64,000 nt of DNA. It comes from Chersky-267 sp963744115 (GTDB lineage Bacteria > Chloroflexota > Limnocylindria > Limnocylindrales > CSP1-4). The position numbers and the translations under genes are program-made. Of the stretch, positions 41,576 to 52,353 are shown piece after piece. Where the stretch lies: contig CAVUSI010000002.1 in NCBI GenBank assembly GCA_963744115.1, positions 715,384 through 779,383 of the forward strand, in the 5' to 3' direction. The notes below the pieces were generated by a model, which had not been told where the DNA came from, did not search any database, and worked only from the letters and a program-made list of their open reading frames with translations. The stretch's first letter is position 1, and each line of letters starts with the position of its first letter.

Positions 41576-42831
41576 CTCCATAATTCTGTCACCCCTTAAC
41601 AGCAACGTGAAAATGTCACCCTATGAGCCAGGGGACATTCACGTTGAGTCAGAAGGAACTACAGCGGGTGAGCGTGATTAGCGCATGCATCAAGGGAGAC
41701 ATGGCGTGTGCCAGAGCCGCCGTACTCCTCTGTCTGAGCGTGCGCCAAGTAAAACGCTTGAAAAAGCGTATGCGCGAAGACGGGGAGGCGGCTCTGGCTC
41801 ACGCCAACCGCGGCCGACCGAGTCACCGTCGGCTGCCCGATGCGGTAGTCGAGCGTATCGTCCAACTCTCGCGCAACACCTATGTCGGCTTCAATGATCA
41901 CCATCTCTGCGAGAAGCTGGTCGAGCGCGAGGGCTTTTCGCTCAGTCGGGAAACCCTGCGCCGCCTGCTGCGCAAGAACGGTCTCGGCTCTCCGAGAAAG
42001 CGCCGAGCGCCCGCTCATCGTCAGCGTCGAGTGCGTTCTGCTCGGCTCGGCGAACTCGTGCAACTGGATGGCAGCCCTCACGATTGGCTCGAAGGCCGTG
42101 GACCGCGCCTCACCGCTCTCGGTATGCAAGACGATTCCACCGGCAAAATCCTGGCCGCACAGTTCTTCCCCTCGGAAACGACTTTCGGTTATCTCTGCTT
42201 GCTTCGCCAACTGCTGCGCCGTTTCGGCGTGCCGTTGGCTTTCTATGGTGATCACAGCGGCATCTTCGTCCGCAATGACGACTGTTGGACGGTCGAAGAA
42301 CAACTCCTCGGAAAACGCCAGCCGACTCAGTTTGGCCGGGCCTTGGAACAACTGGGCGTCACCTTCATCGCCGCCAACAGCCCGCAGGCCAAGGGACGTG
42401 TGGAGCGTCTTTGGGGTGTGCTGCAGGATCGTCTCACCAGCGAACTGCGTCTTGCCCATGCAACCGAGATCGATTCCGCCAACGCCGTGCTGCGAAAGTT
42501 TATTGCCGACTACAACCGCCGCTTCGCCAGACAGCCTCGCGAGAGGGCAACTGCATGGCGTCCAGCTCCCGAGAGCCTCGAACGGATCTGCTGCTTCGTG
42601 CACGAACGCATCGTCAGTAACGACAACGTCGTGCAATGGGAAGGCCGGCGCTTTCAAATCCCGCAACAAGCGCGTCGCTTCAGTTTCGCAGGTGCCAAAG
42701 TACAGATTTACCAAGCTTTGGATGGTCGCGTCGCCTTCTACTATGGCGACACCCGTCTAGAGCACGCAGCCTTACCAGGGGGGTGACAGTTTTATGTTGC
42801 CGTTAGGGTGACAGAATTACGTTGCTACAAC
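41568..42831 (+). mobile_element. Insertion sequence of ISNCY (IS1202-like) type, about 1.26 kb
   Basis: It is bounded by an 18-bp direct duplication of host sequence. Its ends are imperfect inverted repeats of about 45-50 bp: the left end holds TAATTCTGTCACCCCTTAAC and AATGTCACC; the right end read inward holds TAATTCTGTCACCCTAACGG and ACTGTCACC. One transposase gene fills it. Long target duplications are known for the IS1202 group. Both terminal regions contain GGTGACA-type repeats that may bind the transposase. Confidence 0.88.
41623..42786 (+). CDS. DDE transposase, ISNCY/IS1202-like
   Basis: The 387-residue transposase has an N-terminal HTH (ARAAVLLCLSVRQVKRLKKRMREDG, GRPSHRRLPDAVVERIV), a second HTH (LCEKLVEREGFSLSRETLRRLLRKNG) and an rve integrase core. 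Catalytic Asp residues are in LVQLDGSPHDWLEG and LAFYGDHSGIF, and the Glu in QAKGRVERLWGVLQDRL. It appears intact, so the element may still be active. Confidence 0.92.
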   Translation: MSQGTFTLSQKELQRVSVISACIKGDMACARAAVLLCLSVRQVKRLKKRMREDGEAALAHANRGRPSHRRLPDAVVERIVQLSRNTYVGFNDHHLCEKLVEREGFSLSRETLRRLLRKNGLGSPRKRRAPAHRQRRVRSARLGELVQLDGSPHDWLEGRGPRLTALGMQDDSTGKILAAQFFPSETTFGYLCLLRQLLRRFGVPLAFYGDHSGIFVRNDDCWTVEEQLLGKRQPTQFGRALEQLGVTFIAANSPQAKGRVERLWGVLQDRLTSELRLAHATEIDSANAVLRKFIADYNRRFARQPRERATAWRPAPESLERICCFVHERIVSNDNVVQWEGRRFQIPQQARRFSFAGAKVQIYQALDGRVAFYYGDTRLEHAALPGG

Positions 42832-45551
42832 ACTATCGCGTCTACACCTGGTCGCTTTCGAATCTCGAAACAAGAACGCCTAACGAAAAAGTAGAGGTTG
42901 CGAAGCTCACCTGGGAACGAGGCCGTGGCCGTTTTCCCCAGCCCGACGTCCGCTTGAGCAGTTTTCAAACGTGGGGCGACATCGGCCGCTGGTATGGCAA
43001 TCTGCAGAACGACCGCGTCAAGCCCACTCTCGAAATCCAGGCTAAAGCCGCCGAGCTAACCAAAGGTATGACGGACGATGACGCCAAGCTCCGCGCCATT
43101 TACAACTACGTCAGTCTGCAATTCCGCTATATTGGCATCGCTTTTGGTGTCGGCCGTTACCAGCCCCACTTCGCCGCCGAAGTCCTCGCCAATCAATATG
43201 GCGACTGCAAAGACAAACACACGCTCTTTGCCGCACTTCTCAGTGCCGCTGGCATCAAGGCTTATCCTGCCCTCATCAATTCCCAACGCGAAATGGATGA
43301 GGATATGCCCTCGCCTTCCGCCTTCGACCACGTCATGACTGTCATTCCTCGTGGCAACACCTTGATTTGGTTAGACACCACCGCAGAAGTTGCTCCCTTT
43401 CAGTATTTGCAGGCCCCTCTTCGCGACAAGCACGCCCTTGTCCTGTGGGACGACAAGCCCGCTGCGCTTCTCAACACTCCTGCCGATTTGCCCTACCCTT
43501 CCTTCGAAAAATTCAAAATGAAAGCCGCTCTCGATGACTCAGGAACCCTCACGGGTGATTCCCAGTTCTTCATCAGAGGCGATACCGAAGTTCTCTTGCG
43601 CAGCGCTTTTCGTTCCACCGCCATGCCTCAATGGAAAGAACTGGCCCAACGCATTTCCCAAAGCCTTGGTTTTGCCGGCGAGGTGAGCGACGTTTCAGCC
43701 AGTTCTCCCGAAAAAACCGATGAACCGTTTCGTCTCAGCTACAAATATCACCGCAAAGACTTTGGCGATTGGCCTAATCACCGTATCGTGGCGCCCTCTG
43801 CTTTCATTTCCCTCCCTACCATGAGTTCCGACCTCGACGCCCTCTCCGTTCCCTTCTTTCTCGGCGAATTACTCGAAGTTTCCTTCGAAGCTCAACTCGA
43901 ACTCCCGAAAGGCTATATCCCGCAAGTTCCCGAAGACATTCACGTCAAAAACGATTTTGCGAAATTTGACGCCACCTATTCCTTCAAAGGCAACACGCTT
44001 TCCTCTGAGCGTTCTTTGCGCACGCTTCTTCACGAACTCCCTAAATCCGATTTCACCCCCTACGAGCAATTCTCCAAAACTGTCTTCGACGACTACTCCC
44101 AGTGGATCCAGCTTTCCTCAAACCGTACTCCTACGCCCGACGCCGGTGCTCAGAGCGAGCTGGTGGTCACAGACTTGACAGGTTTCGTCCGCCATCTACC
44201 CGACAGCTCCGCCCCTGAAGCCCTCCGCCTCGAAACCGAAGCCAATGAGGCGCTGCAACGCAAAGACTCGCAGACCGCTATCGCTTCCCTCTACCGTTCC
44301 GTCGCGGCAGACCCTAAGTTTATCCGCGCATGGCTCCGCCTTGGCGCATTCCTAATGTCAGTCGGTCAATGGGAAGCCGGCATAGACGCGTTCAAAAAGG
44401 CTACGGCCGCGAATCCTCAAGAGCCAGTTTCCTACAAGGTTTACGCTTACGCATTGATGGCTAAAGGCAACTACAACGAGGCGCTCCCTGTTTGGCAGAG
44501 CTATGTCAAGTTCCAGCCAGACGACCCAGACGGCCCCATGAATCTCGGCAACATTTTCATCTGGTTAAAACGCTATCCGGAAGCTACGAAGGAGCTTGAG
44601 ACTGTTCTCAAGCTGCGTCCCAGCTTCGAACCGGCTCAATCGCAACTCGCAAAAGCGTACCTTCTCGCCGGTGATGTCGAGCAGGCCAGGGATGCCTATC
44701 ACGCACTTCTTGAACTTGGCCTGCCCGCCGAGTCGCTGAACCAGGCTGCATTTGATATTGCGGAAACGAACAAGGGCCTAGACATTGCGCTCGAGTTCGC
44801 CCGGCAAGCTGTCGAATCGGTCGAAGACGATTCGACCAAAATTACTCTCGACAATCCACTCCCTGAAGACGAAGCTCTCGCCCTGAAACTTTCAAACTAT
44901 TGGCACACCCTCGGTTGGATTCAACTACGGCTCGGCAAACTCGAAGACGCTGAGAAAACCCTCGTAGCTTCGTGGAAGCTCACACAAAACGGCATGGCCG
45001 CCGCTCATCTTTGCGAACTCTACCAGTCCCAGCACAACATGCAATCCGCCCTCCAGATGTGCCGCTTTGCTCACAACCGCCTCTCCGGGCAATACGACCC
45101 GGACGGCAATCACATCACCAATCTGGCCGAAAAGAACAATGCTCGTCTCGAGCAACTCAGTCCGGGCTCCTCGAAGACTGTCAACATGAACGCGATCGAT
45201 GAGATCATCGCCATGCGCGACTACAAACTTCCCCACGTCAACGCCGCGTCCCTCACCGCTGTGCATGGTGGCTCGCTCAATATCGAATATTACGTCCTTC
45301 TCGAACTTGACCCCAACACCGGAAGATTCCATGCCATTGGTCAGAAGCGCTTCTCCGGTACCGACGCCCTCAAGCCCCTCGCACCCGAGCTCCTCAAGAT
45401 CAATTTCAAGTTCACTTCTCCAGACAGCAACCCCGTTAGGGTCCTCCGTCGCGGTAATTTCCTTTGTATCACTTCCGTCGGCTGCGAATTCATTCTCCAC
45501 GACTCCACCACCATCGGCTTACGCACTATTGAGTTAAAAGTCGCCCACTAA
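42822..45551 (+). pseudogene. DUF3857/transglutaminase/TPR protein, C-terminal fragment 3' of the IS
   Basis: After the duplicated target the gene continues WSLSNLETRTPNEKVEVAKLTW. The transglutaminase-like core is intact: QYGDCKDKHTLFAALLSAAGIKAYP (Cys), SAFDHVMTVI (His) and LIWLDTTAEV (Asp). A beta-sandwich region follows and then TPR repeats between roughly residues 470 and 720 (AWLRLGAFLMSVGQWEAGIDAFKKA). It would be an envelope protein with peptide-bond or scaffolding activity. The fragment could be translated from a TTG at 42822 but would lack its signal peptide. Confidence 0.88.
42832..42849 (+). repeat. 18-bp target duplication, right copy
   Basis: Identical to 41550-41567. Confidence 0.9.
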
Positions 45552-45831
45552 TCGCATCTATTCGCAAACTGCAACATCCAGCGCCAGCGGCGAGCCACAC
45601 GTTAGCCCAGCGCGGAAGCGTTGGGAACTCTATCCAAATCGACCTCAGCACTGTAGTCGCGAAACTCTCCGCGAACTCCGCGCGCTTCCTCTGCGCCCTC
45701 TGCGTTAAGCCTTTTTCTCCCTCATTCGTTCCATCGAACGGACCCATTTGCTCCCGCACTAACAAGCCTACATGGAGCGCGTCTATGCGCACTGCGGATC
45801 TCCGCCCACCCAGCGCCAACAAATTCTGCGA
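45552..45831. other. Convergent intergenic region
   Basis: No gene is seen. It contains the simple GCGGAGTTCGCGGAGAG / CGCAGAGGGCGCAGAGG motif (here in the opposite orientation) that also occurs near 60,520. Confidence 0.45.
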
Positions 45832-48332
45832 CTATTTCCTTCCCACAAAACGCAAGCGCGCTGTCACCGCTCTGCCCTGCCCGCCGGTGAACAGGCCATA
45901 GTTCGGCGCATCCACGTTGTTCACCACTACGTCGGAATTTCCGCCATTCAGCAGATTGATGACCGACACGCGCACCGCAAACACGCGATCGCGAAACGTG
46001 AGCTTCTTCTCGAACGCGATCGACACGGTGGTGTAATCCGGAAACCGCATCGAGTTCGGCGCGCCCACCAGAAATTGCTGCTGGTTGATCGCGCTCCACG
46101 GATATCCCGGTGTGGTAATCCACCAGATACGAAAACAAAATTCCCCAGATCGGCGTGGGAATACTGCCCCAGGTCATCACGCGATTCGGCGCGTCCCAAC
46201 TCAACGGCCCCGGCTGTTGCGACGCAAAATACAGCGCGCCCAGCGTAGGATCGAGCACCTGATCCGTGCTCGCCCGCGACCGCGTGTAACTCCCAAACAG
46301 CACCGCGGAATTCTTGAACGTGTGCCGAGCCGTAAGCGTCACGCCGCGATATTTATCTCTGCGCGTGCTGGTCAACAGAAAATCCGAGCCCAACTGCCCG
46401 GGAGTCAGCGTTTCCCACACCAGTCCGTGTTGCTGATCCCGCGCCAGCAATTCCACGCTGAGCAGCGTGTTGTCGCCCACACGTTGCTGCACGCCCGCGC
46501 TCCAAATGTCGAAGTACGGCTGCTTCAGTTGCTCCAGCCCGCCACCAGGCAAACGAAAGGCGCTCGTCACCGGACCCTGCACCGGGATTTTCCCGGTCGG
46601 GTCATACAACGTGTCTAGCTGTTGCTGATCGTACGCCTGCCCGATCACCGACAGGTTCAGCGGGATGTCGTACATGCCCCAGCCCACGGAAATCTTGGTA
46701 CGGTCCTCCGCAAAGCGCTTGTCGTGGGTGCCAAACGGCTTGCCCTGAGTTGCGAAGGGCAGCCAATTCAACGCCACCCGCGGCTGCACCAATCCTCCAT
46801 GCACTGCGCGATCCCAGTCCACGCGCGCGCCCGCCAGCACCACGAAGTGCGGGTCCGGCGACCAGGAATCCTGCACGAATCCGCCCGCTTGCGTGTTGCC
46901 CACATGAAACGTCGCATTGCCTGTAAACGTGCTCTGACGATCCAATGTCAAATCCGCGCGCAACGCCTGAATCTCGCCCCGCGTCGACGTTTGCTGCAGG
47001 CTTACATCCGCGATGTTTACGCCCAGCGAGAGCGTGTGCGTGCCGTGCCATTTCACCGGCCCCCGGATCGCATCGGCGAACAACTGGTAGCGCCGCGCGT
47101 CCTGATCCTGCCGTTGAAAATAGTTCCCTTCCGCGCCATTCACCAATATCACGTAGGGCTGCGAACCCTGCGGGACCGCGTCGTACAGCGAATCTTCCAC
47201 GCCGATGCCAATCTCAAACAAGTTCTTCTCGAAGTAACTCTGCTCTTTCACGAATCCGAATAATTCCCGCGCCGCCACATCTCTCGTTACCGATTGCGGA
47301 TGCAGCGCGTCCAAGCCAAAATTCGCATCGTCGTCCACATTCGCCAGGAACGCCGCCTGCACGCTATTGTTCTCGGACATCTTCCACAACATCCGCGACC
47401 AGCTATCGCCGCCCCACGATTGCGACTGGTTCGGGCGTTCCGGGAGGCAGTCCCTTCTCAATGTTCAACGTGTGGAGCACGTCGAACGCCTGCGAGAACC
47501 ACAGTTCATCCTTTACAATCGGTCCGGAAAAGGTCACCCGCGGATAGAAATTCCCCAACTGCACGCCGTCTTGCACATTGATTCCGGGTATGAAATCAGT
47601 GGCGTTGAAGCGCCAGCGATCGTCGCCTTCCCGCGTTTCATAATTCAAAATGGCTCCGCCCGGGTGCGCATACTCCGACCCAAATCGCCCGGTCTGGATC
47701 TGCGCGGTGCGCACGGCCTCTACAACCATTCGCGACGTCAACCCATTGCTCGCGGGATCGCCCACTTCCACCCCGTCGAGCAAATATTGCACCTGGGTGT
47801 TCCGCGCTCCCGCGATGTGCAGCAAGTTGGAGTAGTCGCGCAACACTTGCGGCATGATCACCAGACTCTGCTCCAGGTCGTGCCCGCTCGGCACCGGCAC
47901 GTCCAGGATTTCCTTGCTGGTCAGGGTCTCCGTGCTCTGCGTGGTGGCCGAATCAATGGTGTGCGCTGGCGCGGTCACCTCCACTTGCTCCCGCACTTCT
48001 TCCACGTGATTCAGCGTGAAGGTGAACTCCGTACTCTCCGCCGTCAACGTGATCTTCTGATCCGCCAGCAGAAAGAACCCGGCCTTCTCGATGCGCGCTG
48101 TGTATTCACCGAGAGAAAGGTCGCGGAGGGAAAAGAAGCCGGCGTCATCGCTCTTCGCCAAAAAAATTTGCCCGCCAGCTTGTTCAAGTTTTACTTGAGC
48201 ATTGCCAACGGGCAATCCATTCTCATCAATCACGCGCCCCTTCAGCACAACGAGTGTGTCCGCAGCGAAGCAGGCGCCTGCGAACAGCACAAGCGCAAAC
48301 AGCATCGCCATCCTGGGCCGAAGTCTCTTCAC
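45832..48332 (-). pseudogene. TonB-dependent receptor-like outer-membrane protein with carboxypeptidase-regulatory domain, frameshifted
   Basis: ATG 48332 begins a signal peptide (MAMLFALVLFAGACFA). A CarboxypepD_reg-like domain follows (LKGRVIDENGLPVGNAQVKLEQAG, LGEYTARIEKAGF), then a plug domain (LDVPVPSGHDLEQSLVIMPQV, VQYLLDGVEVGDP). Breaks near 47,440 and 46,110 interrupt the frame. The beta-barrel continues to VFAVRVSVINLLNGGNSDVVVNNVD and ends RLRFVGRK, with aromatic-poor ends. These Oar-like receptors are abundant in Acidobacteriota and are thought to import polymers or oligosaccharides. About 830 residues in total. Confidence 0.85.
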
Positions 48333-48402
48333 CGTAGCTCCCCACCCGAGCCGGAGACTTCACATGTTACTAGAAGCGCAAACTTCGTCACGCAAAACCA
48401 TC

Positions 48403-48542
48403 TTGGAGTGCGGCAGCCCTGCTGCCGCTCTTACGGTCTCGAACTCGGCGCGGGCCCAAGTTGCGGGAGCCCGGCTCCCACCGGCACGAACCGCTCCTTC
48501 GCTTTCTTCACAAAAGCGAGGGCAGGGCTCTCGCACTCCAAA
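48403..48542. repeat. Composite hairpin repeat, copy 1
   Basis: TTGGAGTGCGGCAGCCCTGC ... GGGAGCCCGGCTCCC ... AGGGCTCTCGCACTCCA. Three successive hairpins lie inside an outer TTGGAGTG/CACTCCAA inverted repeat. The palindrome variant at 48544 follows directly. Confidence 0.85.
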
Positions 48543-48543
48543 T

Positions 48544-48576
48544 GTCGGCGCGCCTGCCCGCGGTAGGCAGGCCGAC
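48544..48576. repeat. Extended form of the GTCGGCGCGCCGAC palindrome
   Basis: GTCGGCGCGCC and GGCCGAC flank an inner palindrome TGCCCGCGGTAGGCA. The same long form occurs at 52171-52204 and 54682-54716. Confidence 0.8.
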
Positions 48577-48654
48577 CAAAATTTCTGGCGCACAAAAAAA
48601 CATGCGGGACGCTAACCCCACGCAGCGCCCCGCATGCATTAACTCTGACTTCCC

Positions 48655-51363
48655 TTACTTCTTCTTGCCTTTGGCCTTTTGCGCTTTCTTTTCTTCCACC
48701 ACTGCTTGCGCCGCAGCCAACCGCGAAATCGGCACGCGGAACGGCGAAGCGCTCACATAATCCATCCCTACCTGGTGGCAGAACTTCACGCTGTCGGCAT
48801 CGCCGCCGTGCTCGCCGCATATCCCCACCTTCAGCTTAGGACGCGTCGACCGGCCCTTTTCGATGCCCCACTTGATCAGCATTCCCACGCCCTTCTGGTC
48901 CAGCGTCTGGAAAGGATCGCCGTGGAAAACGCCGGCCTTCTTTTCATCCACATAGTCCGGCAGGAAGCGCCCCGCGTCGTCGCGCGAGAGGCCCATGGTG
49001 GTTTGCGTCAGGTCGTTAGTGCCGAACGAGAAGAACTCCGCCACTTCGGCAATCTCATTCGCCAGCAACGCCGCGCGCGGCAATTCGATCATGGTGCCCA
49101 CTAAATAAGGTAGCTTCACGTTCGCCTTCTTCAGCAAGTCATCCGCAACGCGCCGGGTAGCATCGACAAGAATGCCGAGCTCTTTTTTGTCCAGCGTGAG
49201 CGGAATCATGATCTCAGGTAACACTTTAACTTTGGCTTTGTGACATTCGATCGCCGCTTCGATGATCGCCCGCACCTGCATCTCGAGAATTTCCGGATAG
49301 GTGATGGACAAACGGCAGCCGCGATGGCCGAGCATGGGGTTCGCCTCGTGCAATTGCTCCACGCGACGCGCCACGGTTTCCACCGGAATGCCCAGTTCCT
49401 TGGCCAGTTCAGCTTGCTTGGCGTGATCGTGCGGCACAAATTCGTGCAGCGGAGGATCGATCAGGCGAATGGTCACCGGGAATCCATTCATCGCCTTGAA
49501 GATACCGATGAAGTCGCGGCGCTGGAACGGCAACAACTTATCGAGCGCCTTCACGCGCTTTTCTTTGTCGTCGGCCAGAATCATTTCCTGGATAGCGCGC
49601 TGGCGTTCCTGGCTCTTCTCCGGGAATTCAAAGTCGGTGAAGAACATGTGCTCGGTGCGGCACAGCCCAATGCCTTCCGCGCCGAACTCGATGGCCTTGC
49701 GCGCATCCTGCGGCGTATCCGCATTGGTGCGCACGCGTAACCGGCGAATGTCGTCGGCCCACTTCATGATGGTCTGATACGCTTTCGGGAATTCCGGGGT
49801 AACCAGCGGCATTTTGTCGACGTACACCGTGCCTTCACTGCCGTCGAGCGTGAGCCACTCCCCTTCTTTCACGACTTTGCCGCTCTTGCCGTCCTTCATG
49901 GATTTGCTGCTGTAATCGATGTCGAGCGATTCCGCGCCAACGATGCAGCACTTGCCCCATCCGCGCGCAACCACCGCGGCGTGGGAAGTCTTGCCGCCGG
50001 TTGCGGTGAGGATGCCCTGGGCCACGGCCATGCCGCCTACATCTTCGGGGCTGGTTTCACGCCGCACCAGAATGACCTTCTCGCCCTTCTTGGCCCACTC
50101 TTCGGCATCGGCTGCGTTGAAGACCACTCGACCCACCGCCGCACCGGGAACCGCATCGATGCCGTGCGCCAGAATCTTCGCTTGCAGCGACTTCTTATCC
50201 ACCTTGGAATCGATCACCGGATAGAAGAGCCGCTCGATGTCTTCTGGCTTTACGCGAAGGACCGCTTCTTCTTTGCTGATCAACTTCTCGTTGGCCATGT
50301 CCATGGCGATCTTGAAGGTCGCCGCAGGCGTGCGCTTACCGGTGCGCGTCTGCAGCATGTACAGCGTGCCTTCTTCAATCGTGAATTCCATGTCCTGCAT
50401 GTCTTTGTAGTGATTCTCAAGTTTTACTCGAACCTTCTCGAGTTGCGCGTAGGCCTTCGGCATGATCTTGCCCAGTTCCGTCAGGTGCACTGGGGTGCGA
50501 ATGCCTGCCACCACGTCTTCGCCCTGCGCGTTGGTGAGATAGTCGCCGTAGAAAATCTTTTCGCCGGAGCTCGGGTCGCGCGTGAAGCACACACCGGTTC
50601 CGGAGTTATCGCCCGTATTGCCGAAGACCATCTGCACGACGTTGACGGCCGTGCCGAGCAGTCCGGTGATTTTCTCTACGCGGCGATAGGTGACGGCCTT
50701 CTCCGCCATCCACGAACCAAACACCGCGCCGACCGCGCCCCACAATTGCTCCATGGGATCGTCGGGGAAATCCTTCCCGGCCTTCTCCTTGAAGTATTGC
50801 TTGTACTCGCCCACCAGCTCTTTCCAGCCCTTGGCTGGCACATCGGTGTCCAGCTTCACGCCGAGGCGATCTTTCATGGCGCGCAAGCGATGCTCCAGAT
50901 CTTCCTTGGAGAGACCCATCACCACGGTGGAATACATCTGCACGAAACGGCGATACGCGTCGTAGGCGAAGCGCTCGTTACCCGTCGCGCCCGCAAGCCC
51001 CTGCACAGACTTGTCGTTCAGGCCGAGGTTGAGAATCGTTTCCATCATGCCAGGCATGGAGCGCGCAGAACCGGAACGCACGCTGACCAGCAGGGGCGCC
51101 TTGGGATCTCCGAGCTTTTTCTTGGTGACTTTCTCGAGTTTGGCGACGTTGTCTTTCACCTGCTTGGCCAGCTCGGCGGGATACTTCTTGTCGTGTTTAT
51201 AAAAGTAGTCGCACGTTTCCGTGGAGATGGTAAATCCGGCGGGCACCGGCAGACCAATCTTGGTCATCTCCGCCAGCCCGGCTCCTTTGCCGCCGAGCAG
51301 ATCGCGCCACTCGCCGTCTCCCTCCGCTTTTCCTGCACCGAAGAAATAGACCCACTTTGTCAC
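48655..51363 (-). CDS. ppdK: Pyruvate, phosphate dikinase
   Basis: This full-length 902-residue enzyme interconverts pyruvate, ATP and phosphate with phosphoenolpyruvate, AMP and pyrophosphate. The N-terminal ATP-grasp domain opens WVYFFGAGKAEGDGEWRDLLGGKGAGLAEM and contains VSVRSGSARSMPGMMETILNLGLND. The swivelling phosphohistidine is His461 in TATGGKTSHAAVVARG. The C-terminal PEP-binding barrel ends with TQTTMGLSRDDAGRFLPDY. The Lys-rich tail (EEKKAQKAKGKKK) is unusual. In soil Acidobacteriota it can serve gluconeogenesis or glycolysis. Single gene with hairpin repeats on its 3' side. Confidence 0.97.
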   Translation of the reverse strand: MTKWVYFFGAGKAEGDGEWRDLLGGKGAGLAEMTKIGLPVPAGFTISTETCDYFYKHDKKYPAELAKQVKDNVAKLEKVTKKKLGDPKAPLLVSVRSGSARSMPGMMETILNLGLNDKSVQGLAGATGNERFAYDAYRRFVQMYSTVVMGLSKEDLEHRLRAMKDRLGVKLDTDVPAKGWKELVGEYKQYFKEKAGKDFPDDPMEQLWGAVGAVFGSWMAEKAVTYRRVEKITGLLGTAVNVVQMVFGNTGDNSGTGVCFTRDPSSGEKIFYGDYLTNAQGEDVVAGIRTPVHLTELGKIMPKAYAQLEKVRVKLENHYKDMQDMEFTIEEGTLYMLQTRTGKRTPAATFKIAMDMANEKLISKEEAVLRVKPEDIERLFYPVIDSKVDKKSLQAKILAHGIDAVPGAAVGRVVFNAADAEEWAKKGEKVILVRRETSPEDVGGMAVAQGILTATGGKTSHAAVVARGWGKCCIVGAESLDIDYSSKSMKDGKSGKVVKEGEWLTLDGSEGTVYVDKMPLVTPEFPKAYQTIMKWADDIRRLRVRTNADTPQDARKAIEFGAEGIGLCRTEHMFFTDFEFPEKSQERQRAIQEMILADDKEKRVKALDKLLPFQRRDFIGIFKAMNGFPVTIRLIDPPLHEFVPHDHAKQAELAKELGIPVETVARRVEQLHEANPMLGHRGCRLSITYPEILEMQVRAIIEAAIECHKAKVKVLPEIMIPLTLDKKELGILVDATRRVADDLLKKANVKLPYLVGTMIELPRAALLANEIAEVAEFFSFGTNDLTQTTMGLSRDDAGRFLPDYVDEKKAGVFHGDPFQTLDQKGVGMLIKWGIEKGRSTRPKLKVGICGEHGGDADSVKFCHQVGMDYVSASPFRVPISRLAAAQAVVEEKKAQKAKGKKK

Positions 51364-51515
51364 GGTATGCCTCTCTTATGTTTTGACGAACGGCAGTGGC
51401 CGATCTGTAGAGCGGCGAAACAAAAGACATTCGCCAGTCTAAAGACGGGCCACTACCCACTGCACCTGACTCTCGCGCCGCCCGCTCCACTCAGTTGGGT
51501 TTGGAGTGGAATTTT

Positions 51516-51530
51516 GGTCGGCGCGCCGAC
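51516..51530. repeat. GTCGGCGCGCCGAC palindrome
   Basis: GGTCGGCGCGCCGAC between ATTTT and ATTTTTC, 150 bases upstream of ppdK. Confidence 0.85.
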
Positions 51531-51627
51531 ATTTTTCCGAAGAAATTTGTCGCCAAGATCGTGTTGCGCCACTTCAAGTAAAACTTTACAGACATGCTCC
51601 GCCTGCGTTTCACGCGATCACTGTTCC

Positions 51628-51713
51628 CCGTCACTCCGAATGGAGTCTGCGGAATGAGGAATCCCTCCGAACAATCGATCCAAGAGGGATTCCTCGCTGC
51701 GCTCGGAATGACG
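51628..51713. repeat. Dispersed 86-bp inverted repeat (TCATTCCGAGC family), copy 1
   Basis: CGTCACTCCGAATGGAGTCT ... GAGGAATCCCTC ... GAGGGATTCCTCGC ... CTCGGAATGACG forms a long hairpin. Copy 2 lies at 52055, with shorter pieces near 40,690, 57,737 and 59,385. Confidence 0.85.
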
Positions 51714-51725
51714 CTGCGTGTGAGT

Positions 51726-52016
51726 TTACGGCCCCAGGCTCAAATCGCGCCACTCAGGATTTCTTCCCTCGATCAGGCGCACTTTCTTCATGCGGCCCCA
51801 ACCCTTAATCTCTTTCTCCCGCACAATGGCAGCACGGATACTGGAATGTGGTTCACACCAGACCAACCTGTTCACGTGGTAGCGCTGGGTAAAGCCGGGG
51901 ACCATACCTTCCTTGTGTTGAGCTACGCGAGCCACGAGATTATTTGTCACCCCGACATACAACACACCCGAATTGCTGGCCATGATGTAGGTACAAAATG
52001 TTCCCGCCCGTGCCAC
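51726..52016 (-). CDS. GIY-YIG nuclease-family protein
   Basis: From GTG 52016 the 96-residue product contains TYIMASNSGVLYVGVTNNLVARVAQHKEG, the GIY-YIG core (here YIM...LYVG) with the usual Arg, followed by RYHVNRLVWCE and the conserved Glu in AAIVREKEIKGWGR. It is a single-domain protein of the UPF0213/YhbQ type, which cuts or binds branched DNA. It lies among dispersed repeats, and its upstream end overlaps the repeat at 52055. Confidence 0.8.
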   Translation of the reverse strand: MARAGTFCTYIMASNSGVLYVGVTNNLVARVAQHKEGMVPGFTQRYHVNRLVWCEPHSSIRAAIVREKEIKGWGRMKKVRLIEGRNPEWRDLSLGP

Positions 52017-52054
52017 GTTCGATTCCGTCCATTCAGCGCCAACGCACCGCAACC

Positions 52055-52139
52055 CGTCATTCCGAACGGAGTCTGCGGAGTGAGGAATCTCTCTGTGAGG
52101 TCGATCCGAGAGGGATTCCTCGCTGCGCTCGGAATGACG
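52055..52139. repeat. Dispersed inverted repeat (TCATTCCGAGC family), copy 2
   Basis: CGTCATTCCGAACGGAGTCT ... GAGGAATCTCTC ... GAGGGATTCCTCGC ... TCGGAATGACG. Confidence 0.85.
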
Positions 52140-52170
52140 GGCCGCTCCAGGCTCTCGCACTCCAAAGCTT

Positions 52171-52204
52171 GGTCGCCGCGCCTGCCTGCGGTAGGCAGGC
52201 CGAC
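52171..52204. repeat. Extended palindrome variant
   Basis: GGTCGCCGCGCC - TGCCTGCGGTAGGCA - GGCCGAC, same layout as 48544. Confidence 0.75.
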
Positions 52205-52336
52205 ATTCCGGCTTGCTTCCGGCACAACTCGAAGCCATCCATTATCGCTCATCCGCCACGATGACTCCGTGATACATCTCACAACCCTCGCTGGGCACGA
52301 CCGCCCCGCAAACTCTCTTCTGTGCAGACTTGCAAT

Positions 52337-52350
52337 GTCGGCGCGCCGAC
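52337..52350. repeat. GTCGGCGCGCCGAC palindrome
   Basis: Perfect copy directly before composite repeat copy 2. Confidence 0.85.
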
Positions 52351-52353
52351 ATT

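Noticed and set aside
52055..52238. Protein extension containing RHSERSEESL upstream of the GIY-YIG gene
   Set aside because: This is a translation of the dispersed TCATTCCGAGC repeat, a common source of spurious N-terminal extensions.
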